Below the pieces are notes generated by a model. It was not told the origin of the DNA and did not search any database. It saw only the letters and a list, made by a program, of their open reading frames with translations. A stretch of 64,000 nt of DNA from Beijerinckiaceae bacterium (lineage in GTDB: Bacteria > Pseudomonadota > Alphaproteobacteria > Rhizobiales > Beijerinckiaceae), in assembly GCA_024304885.1 (NCBI GenBank), contig JALJOM010000003.1, positions 654,110 through 718,109 of the forward strand. Direction: 5' to 3'. This document shows positions 26,861-36,500 of the stretch, one piece after another; position 1 is the stretch's first letter; each line of letters starts with the position of its first letter. The position numbers and the translations under genes are program-made.

Positions 26861-27862
26861 ATGGCGCTAAATCAAAACTTTAGGTTCAGCGTGGCGCCGA
26901 TGATGGATTGGACGGACCGGCATTGCCGGGCCTTCCATCGCGTGCTGTCGCGCCGGGCACGGCTCTATACCGAGATGCTGACCCCCGGCGCCGTCTTGCA
27001 CGGCGATCGGGCGCGCCTGCTCGGCTTCGACCCCACGGAGCATCCCGTCGCGCTCCAGCTCGGCGGCTCGGATCCCGTGCAGCTCGCGGCCGCCGCGCAA
27101 ATCGGTGCCGACCTCGGCTATGACGAGATCGACCTCAATGTGGGATGCCCGTCGGATCGGGTGCAGAACGGGGCCTTCGGCGCTTGCCTGATGCGCGAGC
27201 CGGCGCTCGTCGGCGACTGCGTCGCCGCCTTGAAGGCGAGCGTCACCGTGCCGGTCACGGTGAAATGCCGCCTCGGGGTCGACGAGCAGGACCCCGAGCT
27301 CGCTCTGGACGCGCTCGCCGATGCGGTCGTTTCGGCGGGATGCGACGCCCTGATCGTGCATGCCCGCAAGGCTTGGCTGAAAGGCCTCTCGCCGAAGGAG
27401 AACCGCTCGGTTCCGCCGCTCGACTACGACCGTGTCGGCCGCTTGAAGCAGCGAGTCCCGAATGTGCCGATCGTGCTCAACGGCGGGCTCGCCAGCCTCG
27501 ACTCCATCCAGGCCGAGCTCGCCCGTGTCGATGGGGTCATGGTCGGCCGCGCCGCCTATCAGGAGCCGGCGTTGCTCCTCGACGTGGACCCTGTCCTTTT
27601 CGGGGAGGAGCGCCCGGTCGAGAACGCTTTCGCGGCAGTCGAGGCTTTCATTCCTTATATCGAGAGGCAACTCTCCGAGGGGGTGCCGCTTCACGCGATG
27701 ACGCGGCACATGCTGGGCCTCTTCAACGGCCGGCGCGGGGCGCGGACTTGGCGTCAGCATCTCGCAATGGAAGGCGTGAAACGGGACGCCGGTGTTTCGA
27801 CCTTGCGCGAAGCCTTCGCCCATGTCGCCCGCGACGCGGCGCGAACCGGCCTCGCCGCCTGA
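26861..27862 (+). CDS. dusA: tRNA-dihydrouridine synthase A
   Basis: 333 residues, a full-length FMN-dependent TIM-barrel enzyme that reduces uridines 20/20a in the tRNA D-loop. Motifs are SVAPMMDWTDRHCR at the N-terminus, LQLGGSDP, DEIDLNVGCPSDRVQNG with the catalytic cysteine at about residue 96, VHARKAWLKGLSPKENR (DusA type) and LNGGLASL for flavin phosphate binding. There is no clear ribosome-binding site before ATG 26861 and the preceding 100 bp are AT-richer than the rest. This fits a 5' end remodelled by an integration event, since an integrase remnant lies directly upstream. The C-terminus is normal. Confidence 0.95.
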   Translation: MALNQNFRFSVAPMMDWTDRHCRAFHRVLSRRARLYTEMLTPGAVLHGDRARLLGFDPTEHPVALQLGGSDPVQLAAAAQIGADLGYDEIDLNVGCPSDRVQNGAFGACLMREPALVGDCVAALKASVTVPVTVKCRLGVDEQDPELALDALADAVVSAGCDALIVHARKAWLKGLSPKENRSVPPLDYDRVGRLKQRVPNVPIVLNGGLASLDSIQAELARVDGVMVGRAAYQEPALLLDVDPVLFGEERPVENAFAAVEAFIPYIERQLSEGVPLHAMTRHMLGLFNGRRGARTWRQHLAMEGVKRDAGVSTLREAFAHVARDAARTGLAA

Positions 27863-27886
27863 GAAGCTCTTGCCGGGGTCCGCCCC

Positions 27887-27923
27887 TTGATCGAGCCATA
27901 CATAGTATTAGCTATAGTCTATG
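27887..27923 (+). promoter_or_regulatory. AT-rich promoter/operator candidate upstream of the pirin gene
   Basis: This short AT-rich stretch in GC-rich DNA has TTGATC at 27887-27892 and TATAGT at 27913-27918 (spacing 20, longer than ideal). An inverted repeat CATAG (27901-27905) and CTATG (27919-27923) flanks the putative -10. The pirin start is 57 bp further on. Possible repressor site; no regulator gene is adjacent. Confidence 0.35.
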
Positions 27924-27979
27924 AAAGTTGCTCCGGCACCGAGTCTGCCACGGGGCGACACTTTCTGGAGACGAGCTCG

Positions 27980-28852
27980 ATGAAGAATATAACATCTATT
28001 CGTCACGGCGGACCCCGCCATTGGGTCGGCGACGGTTTCCCGGTGCAGACTATTTTCGGCTATACTGACGCTGGTGCCGAGCTTTCCCCGTTTCTCCTCC
28101 TCGACTATGCCGGGCCGGCGGTATTCGCCCCGACCGCGCAGAAGCGTGGGGTCGGGCCGCATCCGCACCGCGGCTTCGAGACGGTGACTCTCGTCTACGA
28201 CGGCGAGGTCGCGCATCGCGATTCGGCGGGCGGCGGCGGCACGATCGGGCCGGGAGACGTGCAATGGATGACGGCCGCCTCGGGGATCGTTCACGAGGAA
28301 TTCCACAGCCGCGCCTTTGCCGAGACCGGCGGCCCTTTCGAGATGATCCAGCTCTGGGTCAACCTTCCCGCGAAGGACAAGAGCGCGCCGCCCGCCTACC
28401 AGACGATCACGCGCGCCACGATCCCCGCGGTCGAGCTTCCCGGAGGGGCCGGACTCGTTCGGGTCGTCGCCGGCCGGTTCCAGGACCAGCAAGGTCCGGC
28501 CAGGACCTTCACGCCGATCGATCTTTGGGATGTCCGGCTCGGCGCCGGCGCGAAGGCCGAGCTTCGGATCCCGAGCGCGCGAACGGCCGCGCTTTTCGTG
28601 GTCGGCGGGCGGGTCCGGGTCGGAACCGGCGCCGTTCTGGAAGCCGCCGATCTCGCGGTGCTCGAGCGCGACGGGGACTTGGTGTCGGTCGAGGCTCTGG
28701 CGGAGGCGAAGCTCATCCTGCTCGGCGGCGAGCCGATCGACGAGCCGATCGTCGGCGAAGGTCCGTTCGTGATGAACACACGAGCGGAGATCGACGAGGC
28801 TTTCGCCGACTACCGCGCCGGACGGCTCGGGAGGTTGCCCGCGCAGGCGTGA
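27980..28852 (+). CDS. Pirin family protein
   Basis: 290 residues with the double-cupin layout of pirins. The N-terminal cupin has GPHPHRGFETVTLVYDGEV with the metal-binding histidines, GDVQWMTAASGIVHEE with a further His and Glu, and MIQLWVNLP. The C-terminal part carries PIDLWDVRLGAG and ends in MNTRAEIDEAFADYRAGRLG, the usual pirin tail. Bacterial pirins are cytosolic iron-binding proteins, some with quercetinase activity or redox-sensing roles; which applies here cannot be told. ATG 27980 has GGAG ten bases upstream; the frame is open to 27887 but that stretch is the promoter. Confidence 0.93.
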   Translation: MKNITSIRHGGPRHWVGDGFPVQTIFGYTDAGAELSPFLLLDYAGPAVFAPTAQKRGVGPHPHRGFETVTLVYDGEVAHRDSAGGGGTIGPGDVQWMTAASGIVHEEFHSRAFAETGGPFEMIQLWVNLPAKDKSAPPAYQTITRATIPAVELPGGAGLVRVVAGRFQDQQGPARTFTPIDLWDVRLGAGAKAELRIPSARTAALFVVGGRVRVGTGAVLEAADLAVLERDGDLVSVEALAEAKLILLGGEPIDEPIVGEGPFVMNTRAEIDEAFADYRAGRLGRLPAQA

Positions 28853-28940
28853 GGCGCGCGGGGCCGGTGCCGGCTCATCTGTCGCCTGTGACATGAATGA
28901 CACGACGAAAGGGGAGCTGCCGGCCCGGCCGCTGACGCTG

Positions 28941-28979
28941 TTGACCTCGCGTATAGATGGTACGTAATAACATAACATC
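28941..28979 (+). promoter_or_regulatory. Promoter with Zur-like operator upstream of the ZnuD-like receptor
   Basis: TTGACC (28941-28946) and, 17 bases on, GTAATA form a sigma-70-like promoter. The -10 is embedded in GTAATAACATAACATC. Read on the other strand, GATGTTATGTTATTAC resembles the Zur box core (TGTTATANTATAACA). The operator would cover the -10 and repress under zinc sufficiency. The receptor start is about 25-45 bp downstream. Confidence 0.55.
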
Positions 28980-29003
28980 CTCAACGTGAGACCATCCGCT
29001 CCG

Positions 29004-31118
29004 ATGCCGACCCTCCTCAGAACCCTGATCGCTGGTGCCTGCGTCGCAACGACCGTCCCCGCGGCTCGAGCGGCTCCGCCGGTCGAGCTCCCGCCGATCG
29101 ACGTGACGGTGGAAAGCCCGATCGCTCGACCGCAGGCACCTTCGGGAGAGGGCGTTCGACCGGGAGAGCTGATCGTCGTCGACAAGGCCTATGGGTCCCT
29201 CACCGTGGTGCCTCGGTCGGAGATCGAGCTCGAGCAATACAAGACCCTCGGCGACGCCTTGTTCGACAAGCCGGGCTTGAGCGGGACGACCTTCGCGCCA
29301 GGCGCCGCCGACAGGCCGATCATCCGCGGCCTCGACAATTTTCGCGTGCGGATTCAAGAGAACGGCGTCGATGTGGGTGATGTCTCCGCGCTGGGCGAGG
29401 ACCATCCGGTCCCGATCGATCCCTTGGCGGCACAACAGATCGAGGTCATCCGCGGCCCCGCGACCCTGCGCTATGGATCCGAGGCGATCGGCGGCGTGGT
29501 GAGCGTCACCAACAACAGGCTGCCGACCTTCATCCCGGCGACCGGCTTCGCGGCCAGCACGATGACCGGCACCTCCTCGGTCGATCTCGGGATCGACCAC
29601 GTGAGCGAATTCGACGCCGGGGCGAAGAATTTCGCGCTCCATGCCGATATCGTCGCACGCGCCGGGCAGAATTATGCGATCCCGGGCGGGGTCCAGCCGA
29701 ACTCGGCCGAGAACCGCCAAGCGGTCTCGCTCGGCGGCTCGTACATCTTCGACGGCGGTTTCGCGGGGATCGCCTACAGCAATTTCGCCACCACCTATCA
29801 TATTCCGGGGGGCGCGGCAGCCGAGGCACTGACCCGCATCCGCGCCCGGCAGCAAAAGGTCATGGCGCGGGGCGAGGTCCGCTCCTCCTCCGACCTCGTG
29901 GAGGCTTTCCGCTATTGGCTCGTCGCCTCCGACTATGCCCACGACGAGATCGGCCGCGACGAGGAGGGGATCGACGGCATACGCGCGACCTTCGAGGCGC
30001 GGGGGCAGGAGCTCAGGGCCGAGACCCGGCACACGACCTTCGCGACACCGCTCGGGCCGCTGAACGGCGCGGTCGGCGTTCAGCTCGGCAATCGCGCGAT
30101 CGCCACGGCGGGGGAGGCGGGGGCCTTTCTCGCCCCGTCGCTGCGCCGCGGGCTCGCGAGCTATATTTTCGAGGAGCTTGTCCTCGGCGCCACGACGCGG
30201 GTTCAGGCCGCGGGCCGCATCGAATATGCTTCGGTCGGCGGTACGGCGGGTGTGTTTCCCGCGGACTTCCTTCCGCCGCCCGACGAGCCGGCAACGATCG
30301 GGACGGTGCGGAATTTTCTGCCGCTGAGCGCGAGCCTCGGAATTCAGCAGGACCTGCCCTTCGACATGGTGGCGAGCCTCAGCGGCCTACTCGTGCAACG
30401 CGCTCCGAGTGCTCCCGAGCTCTATTCCATGGGTCCACACGATGCGACGGCGACCTTCGAGATCGGCGATCCCACCCTCTCGAAGGAGATCGGCCGCACC
30501 CTCGAGATCGGTCTGCGGCGCGCGAGCGGCCCTCTGCGATTCGATGCCGCCGCCTACACCACACGCTTCGACGGCTTCATCTACAAGCGCCTGACGGGCA
30601 CGATCTGCGACGACGATTTCTCCTCCTGTGGCACCGGCGAGGAGCTGCAGCAGGTCGTCTATTCCCAGCAGAACGCGGTCTTCGCGGGTGTCGAGGTGGC
30701 GGCCCAGTCCGATGTGCTCCCCCTCGGTCCCGGGATGTTGGGGATCGAAGGCCAGTACGACTATGTCCGCGCCCGGTTCACCGACGGAACCAATGTGCCG
30801 CGCATCCCGCCCATGCGGATCGGGGGTGGGCTCTTCTATCGGGACGGCACGTGGTTCGCGAGGATCGGAATCCTCCATGCCTTCGCGCAGACCTTCATTG
30901 CGCCTTACGAGACGCCGACCGCGGGCAACGACAACCTGCGGACAGAGCTCGGCTTCCGGCAAAGGCTCGCGCCGGGCCTCGGCGTAGAGGAGATTCGTTT
31001 CGGGATCGTCGGCAGCAATCTCCTGAACGACGATATGCGCAACAGCGCCTCCTTCAAGAAGAACGAGATCCTCCTGCCCGGGCGTGGCATCCGTGCCCAT
31101 ATCGCGCTGCGATTTTGA
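29004..31118 (+). CDS. ZnuD-like TonB-dependent receptor, probably for zinc
   Basis: 704 residues from ATG 29004 (GTG 28986 would add six). It has a signal peptide (LLRTLIAGACVATTVPAARA), a plug with GDALFDKPGLSGTTFAPGA, RPIIRGLDNFRVRIQENGV and VIRGPATLRYGSEAIGGVV, and a barrel ending RGIRAHIALRF. MGPHDATATFEIGDPTLSKE in the barrel closely matches the conserved segment of ZnuD, the zinc/haem receptor of Neisseria and relatives. There is no STN domain and no FecR partner. The Zur-like site over its promoter supports zinc as substrate. It is transcribed alone, after the pirin gene on the same strand. Confidence 0.88.
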   Translation: MPTLLRTLIAGACVATTVPAARAAPPVELPPIDVTVESPIARPQAPSGEGVRPGELIVVDKAYGSLTVVPRSEIELEQYKTLGDALFDKPGLSGTTFAPGAADRPIIRGLDNFRVRIQENGVDVGDVSALGEDHPVPIDPLAAQQIEVIRGPATLRYGSEAIGGVVSVTNNRLPTFIPATGFAASTMTGTSSVDLGIDHVSEFDAGAKNFALHADIVARAGQNYAIPGGVQPNSAENRQAVSLGGSYIFDGGFAGIAYSNFATTYHIPGGAAAEALTRIRARQQKVMARGEVRSSSDLVEAFRYWLVASDYAHDEIGRDEEGIDGIRATFEARGQELRAETRHTTFATPLGPLNGAVGVQLGNRAIATAGEAGAFLAPSLRRGLASYIFEELVLGATTRVQAAGRIEYASVGGTAGVFPADFLPPPDEPATIGTVRNFLPLSASLGIQQDLPFDMVASLSGLLVQRAPSAPELYSMGPHDATATFEIGDPTLSKEIGRTLEIGLRRASGPLRFDAAAYTTRFDGFIYKRLTGTICDDDFSSCGTGEELQQVVYSQQNAVFAGVEVAAQSDVLPLGPGMLGIEGQYDYVRARFTDGTNVPRIPPMRIGGGLFYRDGTWFARIGILHAFAQTFIAPYETPTAGNDNLRTELGFRQRLAPGLGVEEIRFGIVGSNLLNDDMRNSASFKKNEILLPGRGIRAHIALRF

Positions 31119-31685
31119 GCCGCGTTGCAGCCGGGTGGGGACCGCAGACGACATCGCCGCCATAGGCAACCTGGCCCGGCTTCGCTCGCGGCACGAATTG
31201 TCCCGACCTTGCCCGGACCTTGTGGACCAAGGGGAAAACCGGTAACTGTTTATTGACAATTATCGTATTTCATTATCATACATACAGACTCGTGATTCAC
31301 GCCTCCCATGCGAGACTGCGCCCGTCCGTCCTCCCTTGGCGGGCGTATCTTTTTCGTGCCGTGCACCGGAGACGACCGGGCGGCGGGGCCTCGAATTCGA
31401 CCGGGATCGCCACGGACCGGGTGTCGCGGCCGGCACGGGTCCAACCCGAACCGACACGAGGCGCGGCCGTTCGGTCGGTGACGAATGGCACATCGCGACG
31501 AGAGCGGATCCGCAAGCTTCGGCGGATCGCGGTCGAGCCTCTTCCGCGGCGCAGCACCACGGGCTTGGCGATTCGCCGGTCTCGGGTGTATCTTGAATCG
31601 CTGTGGTGGCACGGTAGCCGCGTGATGTCGGTTTTCGGGCGCGAGACGCTCGAGCGGCGTGCCGCCGTCGGGATCGAGGTGGGCC
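31119..31685. other. Intergenic region before the caspase-like gene, no gene recognised
   Basis: About 567 bp. It contains one sharply AT-rich island at 31250-31290 (annotated separately); the rest is GC-rich with only short frames lacking family features. A 57-codon frame from ATG 31308 is arginine- and proline-rich and looks like noise. Confidence 0.55.
31253..31280. promoter_or_regulatory. AT-rich promoter-like site with Fur-box-like hexamers
   Basis: TTGACA at 31253-31258 and TATCAT at 31274-31279 (spacing 15) form a possible plus-strand promoter. On the minus strand the same stretch reads GATAATGAAATACGATAAT, two GATAAT hexamers seven bases apart, resembling the Fur GATAATGATAATCATTATC box. 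It lies 400 bp upstream of the caspase-like gene and 135 bp after the receptor stop; what it controls is unclear. Confidence 0.35.
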
Positions 31686-33272
31686 ATGTGGCACTTCAAG
31701 CAATCGATGTCGCTGCTTCCGATCGTATCCCTCGTTGCATTTCTATCGGTGCTCGCCGCGCCTCCGGCGGGGGCGGTGGAAGACCGGCGCATCGCCCTCG
31801 TGATCGGGAACGGCGCCTACAAGATCGCCCCGGCGCTCCCCAATCCGACCATCGACGCGAAGGCCGTGGCAGCGACGCTCAGGCGCATCGGCCTCGAGGT
31901 TATCGAGGGCTATGATCTGACGTTCGCCCAGATGCGCGCAAAGCTCGCGGAGTTCGCCGCGGCGATCCCCGGCTCGAGAGCTGCGCTCGTCTTCTATGCC
32001 GGCCACGGCGTTTCGGTCGATGAGGAAAACTACCTGCTCCCGACCGACCTCGCGCTGAAGAATCCCTCAGATCTCGACCTCGGCGCGATCAGCCTGACAC
32101 TCGTGCTGAAGCAGATGAAGCGCGAGGAGCGTGTGAATGTCGTCATCCTCGATGCCTGCCGCGACAATCCTTTCGCCACCGAGCTCGCGCTAACGCACAC
32201 GCGATCGGCGATCACCGATCGCGGCCTGAGCCGGGTCGAGAGCGATCTCGCCAAAGGCACCTTGATCGCCTTCGCGAGCGACCCGAAAAGCGCCGCGATG
32301 GACGGGACGCCGGGTGGGAACAGCCCGTTCAGCAAGGCCCTCCTGAACCACCTGGAAGATCCGGACGTCTCGATCGACACCATCATGAGCCGGGTCCGCA
32401 CCGAAGTGTGGACCGAGACGAGGAACAAGCAGCTGCCGTGGGTCAGCACGTCCATCATCGGCGAGTTCATCCTCAACCCGCGAATGGCGGCACTGGAGCC
32501 CGGTGCCCTCCCGCCCCGGCCGGGATCGTCGGCGGGCGCTACGGCGCAAGCCGGGGAAGGCGCGCTTGCCTCCCGCACGAGCTCGGCACAGGACCGGCTC
32601 GCTCAGGAAACGCGGCTTTGGGATTCCGCCGAGCGGAGCAACCTCGTCGCCGACTACCAAGCCTATCTCGATGCCTATCCGAGCGGCACCTTCGCCCGCA
32701 TGGCGAAGAACAGGATCGCGAGCCTCGGCGGCTCGAAAGCGACGTCGCCGGCCGCCGAATCTCCGGTGGACTTCAGTTCCGACGCCCTGAAGGCCGAGGT
32801 CGGCACGCAACAGGCCGAAACCTCCCTTGCCCTGACGCGCGAGAAACGAAAGGACGTTCAGCAGCGGCTGCGTGCGCTCGACCACGACCCCGGCAAGACA
32901 TCCGGAACCTTCACGCAGAAGACCAGAGACGCCATCCTCGCCTGGCAGAACAGCCACGCGCTCCAAGCGACAGGCTGGCTCGGCCCGTTGCACTATGCAG
33001 CACTCCTCGCGGAGAGCGAGGCGCCCCTGCGCCATGACCCGCCCGGCAAGGCCCAGCAGCCGAGGCCCGAGGCTGCGACACGAACCCGCAAGATGGTCGC
33101 GTCCCCGACCCACGCCGCCCCTAGGCAAACCGCGCCTGCCCCCCGCGCGGCGCGCCAACAAGGCGGTGGAAGTGGTGGTGGCGGTGGCGGCGGTAGCGAT
33201 CCGGGCGCGGCCGCCTTCATGGGCGGCGTGGTCGGCGGCGCCATCGGCGGGATCTTGGGCCGCATCCGCTGA
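31686..33272 (+). CDS. Secreted caspase-family (C14) peptidase with peptidoglycan-binding-like domain
   Basis: 528 residues. A signal peptide (SLLPIVSLVAFLSVLAAPPAGA) is followed by a caspase p20-like domain (RRIALVIGNGAYK onwards) with the catalytic His at about 107 (FYAGHGVS) and Cys at about 158 (ILDACRDNPF). Both catalytic residues are present. The middle (residues 300-360) has a repeat-like segment (DSAERSNLVADYQAYLDAYP), then a PG_binding_1-like stretch (QQRLRALDHDPGKTSGTFTQ), a basic Pro-rich linker and a glycine run before GGVVGGAIGGILGRI. The last part resembles glycine-zipper membrane segments. ATG 31686 follows GAGGTGG. It is 253 bp before, and on the same strand as, the TIR-nSTAND1-WD40 gene. 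Confidence 0.88.
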   Translation: MWHFKQSMSLLPIVSLVAFLSVLAAPPAGAVEDRRIALVIGNGAYKIAPALPNPTIDAKAVAATLRRIGLEVIEGYDLTFAQMRAKLAEFAAAIPGSRAALVFYAGHGVSVDEENYLLPTDLALKNPSDLDLGAISLTLVLKQMKREERVNVVILDACRDNPFATELALTHTRSAITDRGLSRVESDLAKGTLIAFASDPKSAAMDGTPGGNSPFSKALLNHLEDPDVSIDTIMSRVRTEVWTETRNKQLPWVSTSIIGEFILNPRMAALEPGALPPRPGSSAGATAQAGEGALASRTSSAQDRLAQETRLWDSAERSNLVADYQAYLDAYPSGTFARMAKNRIASLGGSKATSPAAESPVDFSSDALKAEVGTQQAETSLALTREKRKDVQQRLRALDHDPGKTSGTFTQKTRDAILAWQNSHALQATGWLGPLHYAALLAESEAPLRHDPPGKAQQPRPEAATRTRKMVASPTHAAPRQTAPAPRAARQQGGGSGGGGGGGSDPGAAAFMGGVVGGAIGGILGRIR

Positions 33273-33525
33273 GTTGTCTCGGCAGCCAGACCACGGCCTC
33301 TCTCTCGAGCCCCCGACCCGTCGCGACGAGGTCCATGAGCTCGGCACGACGTCGAGCCGGCACGAGCACGACGAGCGGCGGCCCGTGACGGCCGCTTCGA
33401 CGCCGGGTCCCTGATCTCGCGTTGCATTTGCCGAGCATTCGAGTCACTTGTCGCAATCGAGCCGCGACGAGACGGGATCCGAGTCACGGCGGACGACGGC
33501 GACTGAGGATAAAGCCACCAGCGCC

Positions 33526-36500
33526 ATGTCGCTTCTTTTCCTTTCACATTCCGGAGCCGACACCGAAGCGGCGAAGCAGCTGAAGACGCGGATCGAGGAG
33601 ACCCCGGCTGCGCGAGAGGCCGGGCTGACGGTCTGGTTCGACAAGGACAATCTCGAGGCCGGGAAGCCCTGGCGGGCGCAGCTCGAGACCGCGCTCGAGA
33701 ATGCCGATGCCTTCGCCGTGCTGGTCGGCTCGAAAGGCGTCGTGAACTGGGTCGAGGCCGAGGTCGATCTCGCGCTCTCTCGCGCGACGACGTCCCCCGC
33801 GTTCCGCTTTGTCCCGATCATCGCCAAGGAGAGCGAAACCTCGCGCGCGCTGCCCGCGTTCGCGCAGCGGTTTCAAGCGGTTTTCGATCCGTTGAACGAT
33901 CGCGACGAGCTCGCGAAGCTCGTCACGGCGGTGACCGGCGGCGCATGGGACCGCCAGCCGATCCTGACCGACGAGCCTTTCGTCGGCTTGCGCTCCATGG
34001 ACGAAAGCTGGGCGAACCGTTTCTTCGGGCGCAAGGCCGAGATCGGAGAGCTCGTCGAAAAATTCAAGAAGCACAAGCTCGTCGCGATCGTCGCCGACAG
34101 CGGCGCCGGCAAGTCCTCGCTCGCCAAGGCCGGGTTCGTGCCGGCGTTTCGTGGGGGAGCCCTGACCGACGAGAGCAAGGACGCGCCGGACGACAAGATC
34201 TGGCATGTCGTCGTCATGCGCCCGGGAGCAGATCCGGTTCAGGGCCTCAAGGACGGGCTGACCGACGCCGCCGCGTTGCTCGGGCTGGACGGCACTGCAC
34301 GATCGAACCTTCGTGGCCGGGTCGACATCTTCGATGTCGGCGAGACCGCTTACGCCTTGCGCTGTGACCTCGATCGCAAGAGGACGGAGACTCTTCTCGT
34401 CGTCGATCAATTCGAGGAATTGCTGAGCGAAACGCCCGAGGCGGCCCGGGCCGCTTTCGCGACATTCCTCTGTCGCTTGGCCGACGGCGCTTTCGGCTTT
34501 CGCATCCTCCTCACCTTGCGGGCGGACTATTTCAACCTCGACGACTCGCTCCACGAGCTGCGGTCACGGCTCTGGGTCGATCATCAGGATCCCGTGTTCC
34601 GGCTGCGTCGGATGAGCGACGCCGCGCTCGCAGAGACCGCGAGGGAGCCGCTCGCCCTCGTCGGCTTTGCGAACGATCCCGATGTCGAGGCCCTGATTCG
34701 GGCGATCCAACGCGACGTATCGGATCGGGAGGGCGACCTCGCCCTGGTCCAGATGGCACTGCACAGCGTGTGGCGGCGCCACAAGGCCCGCTCGAAGAGC
34801 CTTCTTCGTGCCTACGAGGAAGTGCAAGGCGTGGCCGGCGCCTTGGCCCACGAGGCCGAGGAGGTCCGCAGCCGGTTGAGCGCCGCCGATGGCGCATTGC
34901 TCTTTCCCGTACTCGCCCGTCTCATCCGGCGCGGCGAGCTCGGCGGCGCAACGCGCAGGATCGCACGACGCGACGAATTCGACGCCGCGAAGAAGAAGCT
35001 CATCGCGCACCTGTCGAGCGAGAACGGCGGGCGCCTTTTGCTCGCGAGCGGCGAGGCCGTCGAGATCGCCCACGAGGCGTTGATCACGCGATGGCCGTGG
35101 CTTCGTAGCGAGGGGCACAAATTCGCGTCCGACATCGACGAGCTCGCGCGCCTGATGGACAAGGCCAAGGCATGGGCGAGGAGCGGCGCGAGCGAGCGCG
35201 CCAAATATCTCGCGACGGGCGCCGATCTCGACACCTTTTCGGCCTTGGCGGAGCGACAGACGAGCTGGCTCTCGCTCGAGGAGCACGAATTCGTCACCGC
35301 CTCGAGCAAGGCGCGCGAGGCCGAGGAAATGCGCGCCGTCGAGGCGGCCGCCAGCTTGAAGCGTCAGGTCCTCTGGTCGCGCACGTTCGCGGCATCGTCG
35401 GCGGTCGCCCTGGTGATCGTGGGCGTGATCGGATGGCGCTTGCTCGAGGCGAACAACGATGCAAAGGCGCATTTGCGCACGGCGAGGAAGAACCTTTTCT
35501 CCGCTCTCACCGGGCTCGCGCTCGCCGAGCTGGAACAACGTCCGGTCAATGCCGCCAAGCTCGCCTTGGCCACCTGGCCCCGGCTCGGAGCCACGGACCT
35601 GCCGAAGCGCGAGGTGACGCTCGACGCCGTCTCTCGCAGCCTCGTCGGCCTCGTGGGCCTCGCCGGGTTGCACGAGCGGGTGCGCATATATGCCGAGAGC
35701 CCGGTCACGTCCGTGACTTTCAGCCCCGACGGCAAGCGGATTCTGACCGGGTTGCAGGACAACACCGCCCGTCTGTGGGACGCCGCGACCGGAAAGCCGA
35801 TCGGTGTCCTCGCGGGGCACGAGGGCGCTGTATGGTCGGTCGCGTTCAGCCCCGACGGCACACGGATCGTGACCGGATCCGCGGATAATTCCGCCCGCGT
35901 GTGGGATGCCGCGACGGGAAACCAGCTCCGCGTTCTCGCTGGATACGAGGGCATCGTCTGGGCCGTCGCATTCAGTCCCGACGGGAGGCGCGTGCTGACC
36001 GGATCGGGCGACAGGACGGCCCGCTTGTGGGACGCCGCGACAGGAAAGGAGGTCCGCGCCTACCGGGGGCACGAGGACGAGGTCTCCTCGGTCGCCTTCA
36101 GCCCGGACGGCGCGCGCGTGCTGACCGGATCATGGGACGGCACCGCCCGCCTGTGGGATACCGCGGCGGGCGACGAGCTCCGTCTCTTCGCGGGGCATTC
36201 GGGCGCGGTCGAATCGGTCACATTCAGCCCGGACGGCGCACACGTCGTGACCGGAGCCGACGACAAGCTCGCCCGCTTGTGGGACGCCGCGACGGGCGAG
36301 ATGCTGCGCACCTTCAAGGGGCACGATGGCGCCGTGTGGTCTGTCGCCGTGAGCCCGGACGGCACGAGTCTCTTGACGGGATCCATGGACAAGATCGCTC
36401 GCCTGTGGGATCTAGCGACAGGCAACGAGAGTCGCGCTTTCGTGGGGCATGAAGGCTGGGTCGGCTCGGTCGCTTTCAGCCCCGACGGCACCCGGGTGCT

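Noticed and set aside
31308-31481. 57-codon frame just downstream of the AT-rich promoter-like site
   Set aside because: Arginine/proline-rich and without a ribosome-binding site; could be a leader peptide but nothing supports translation.
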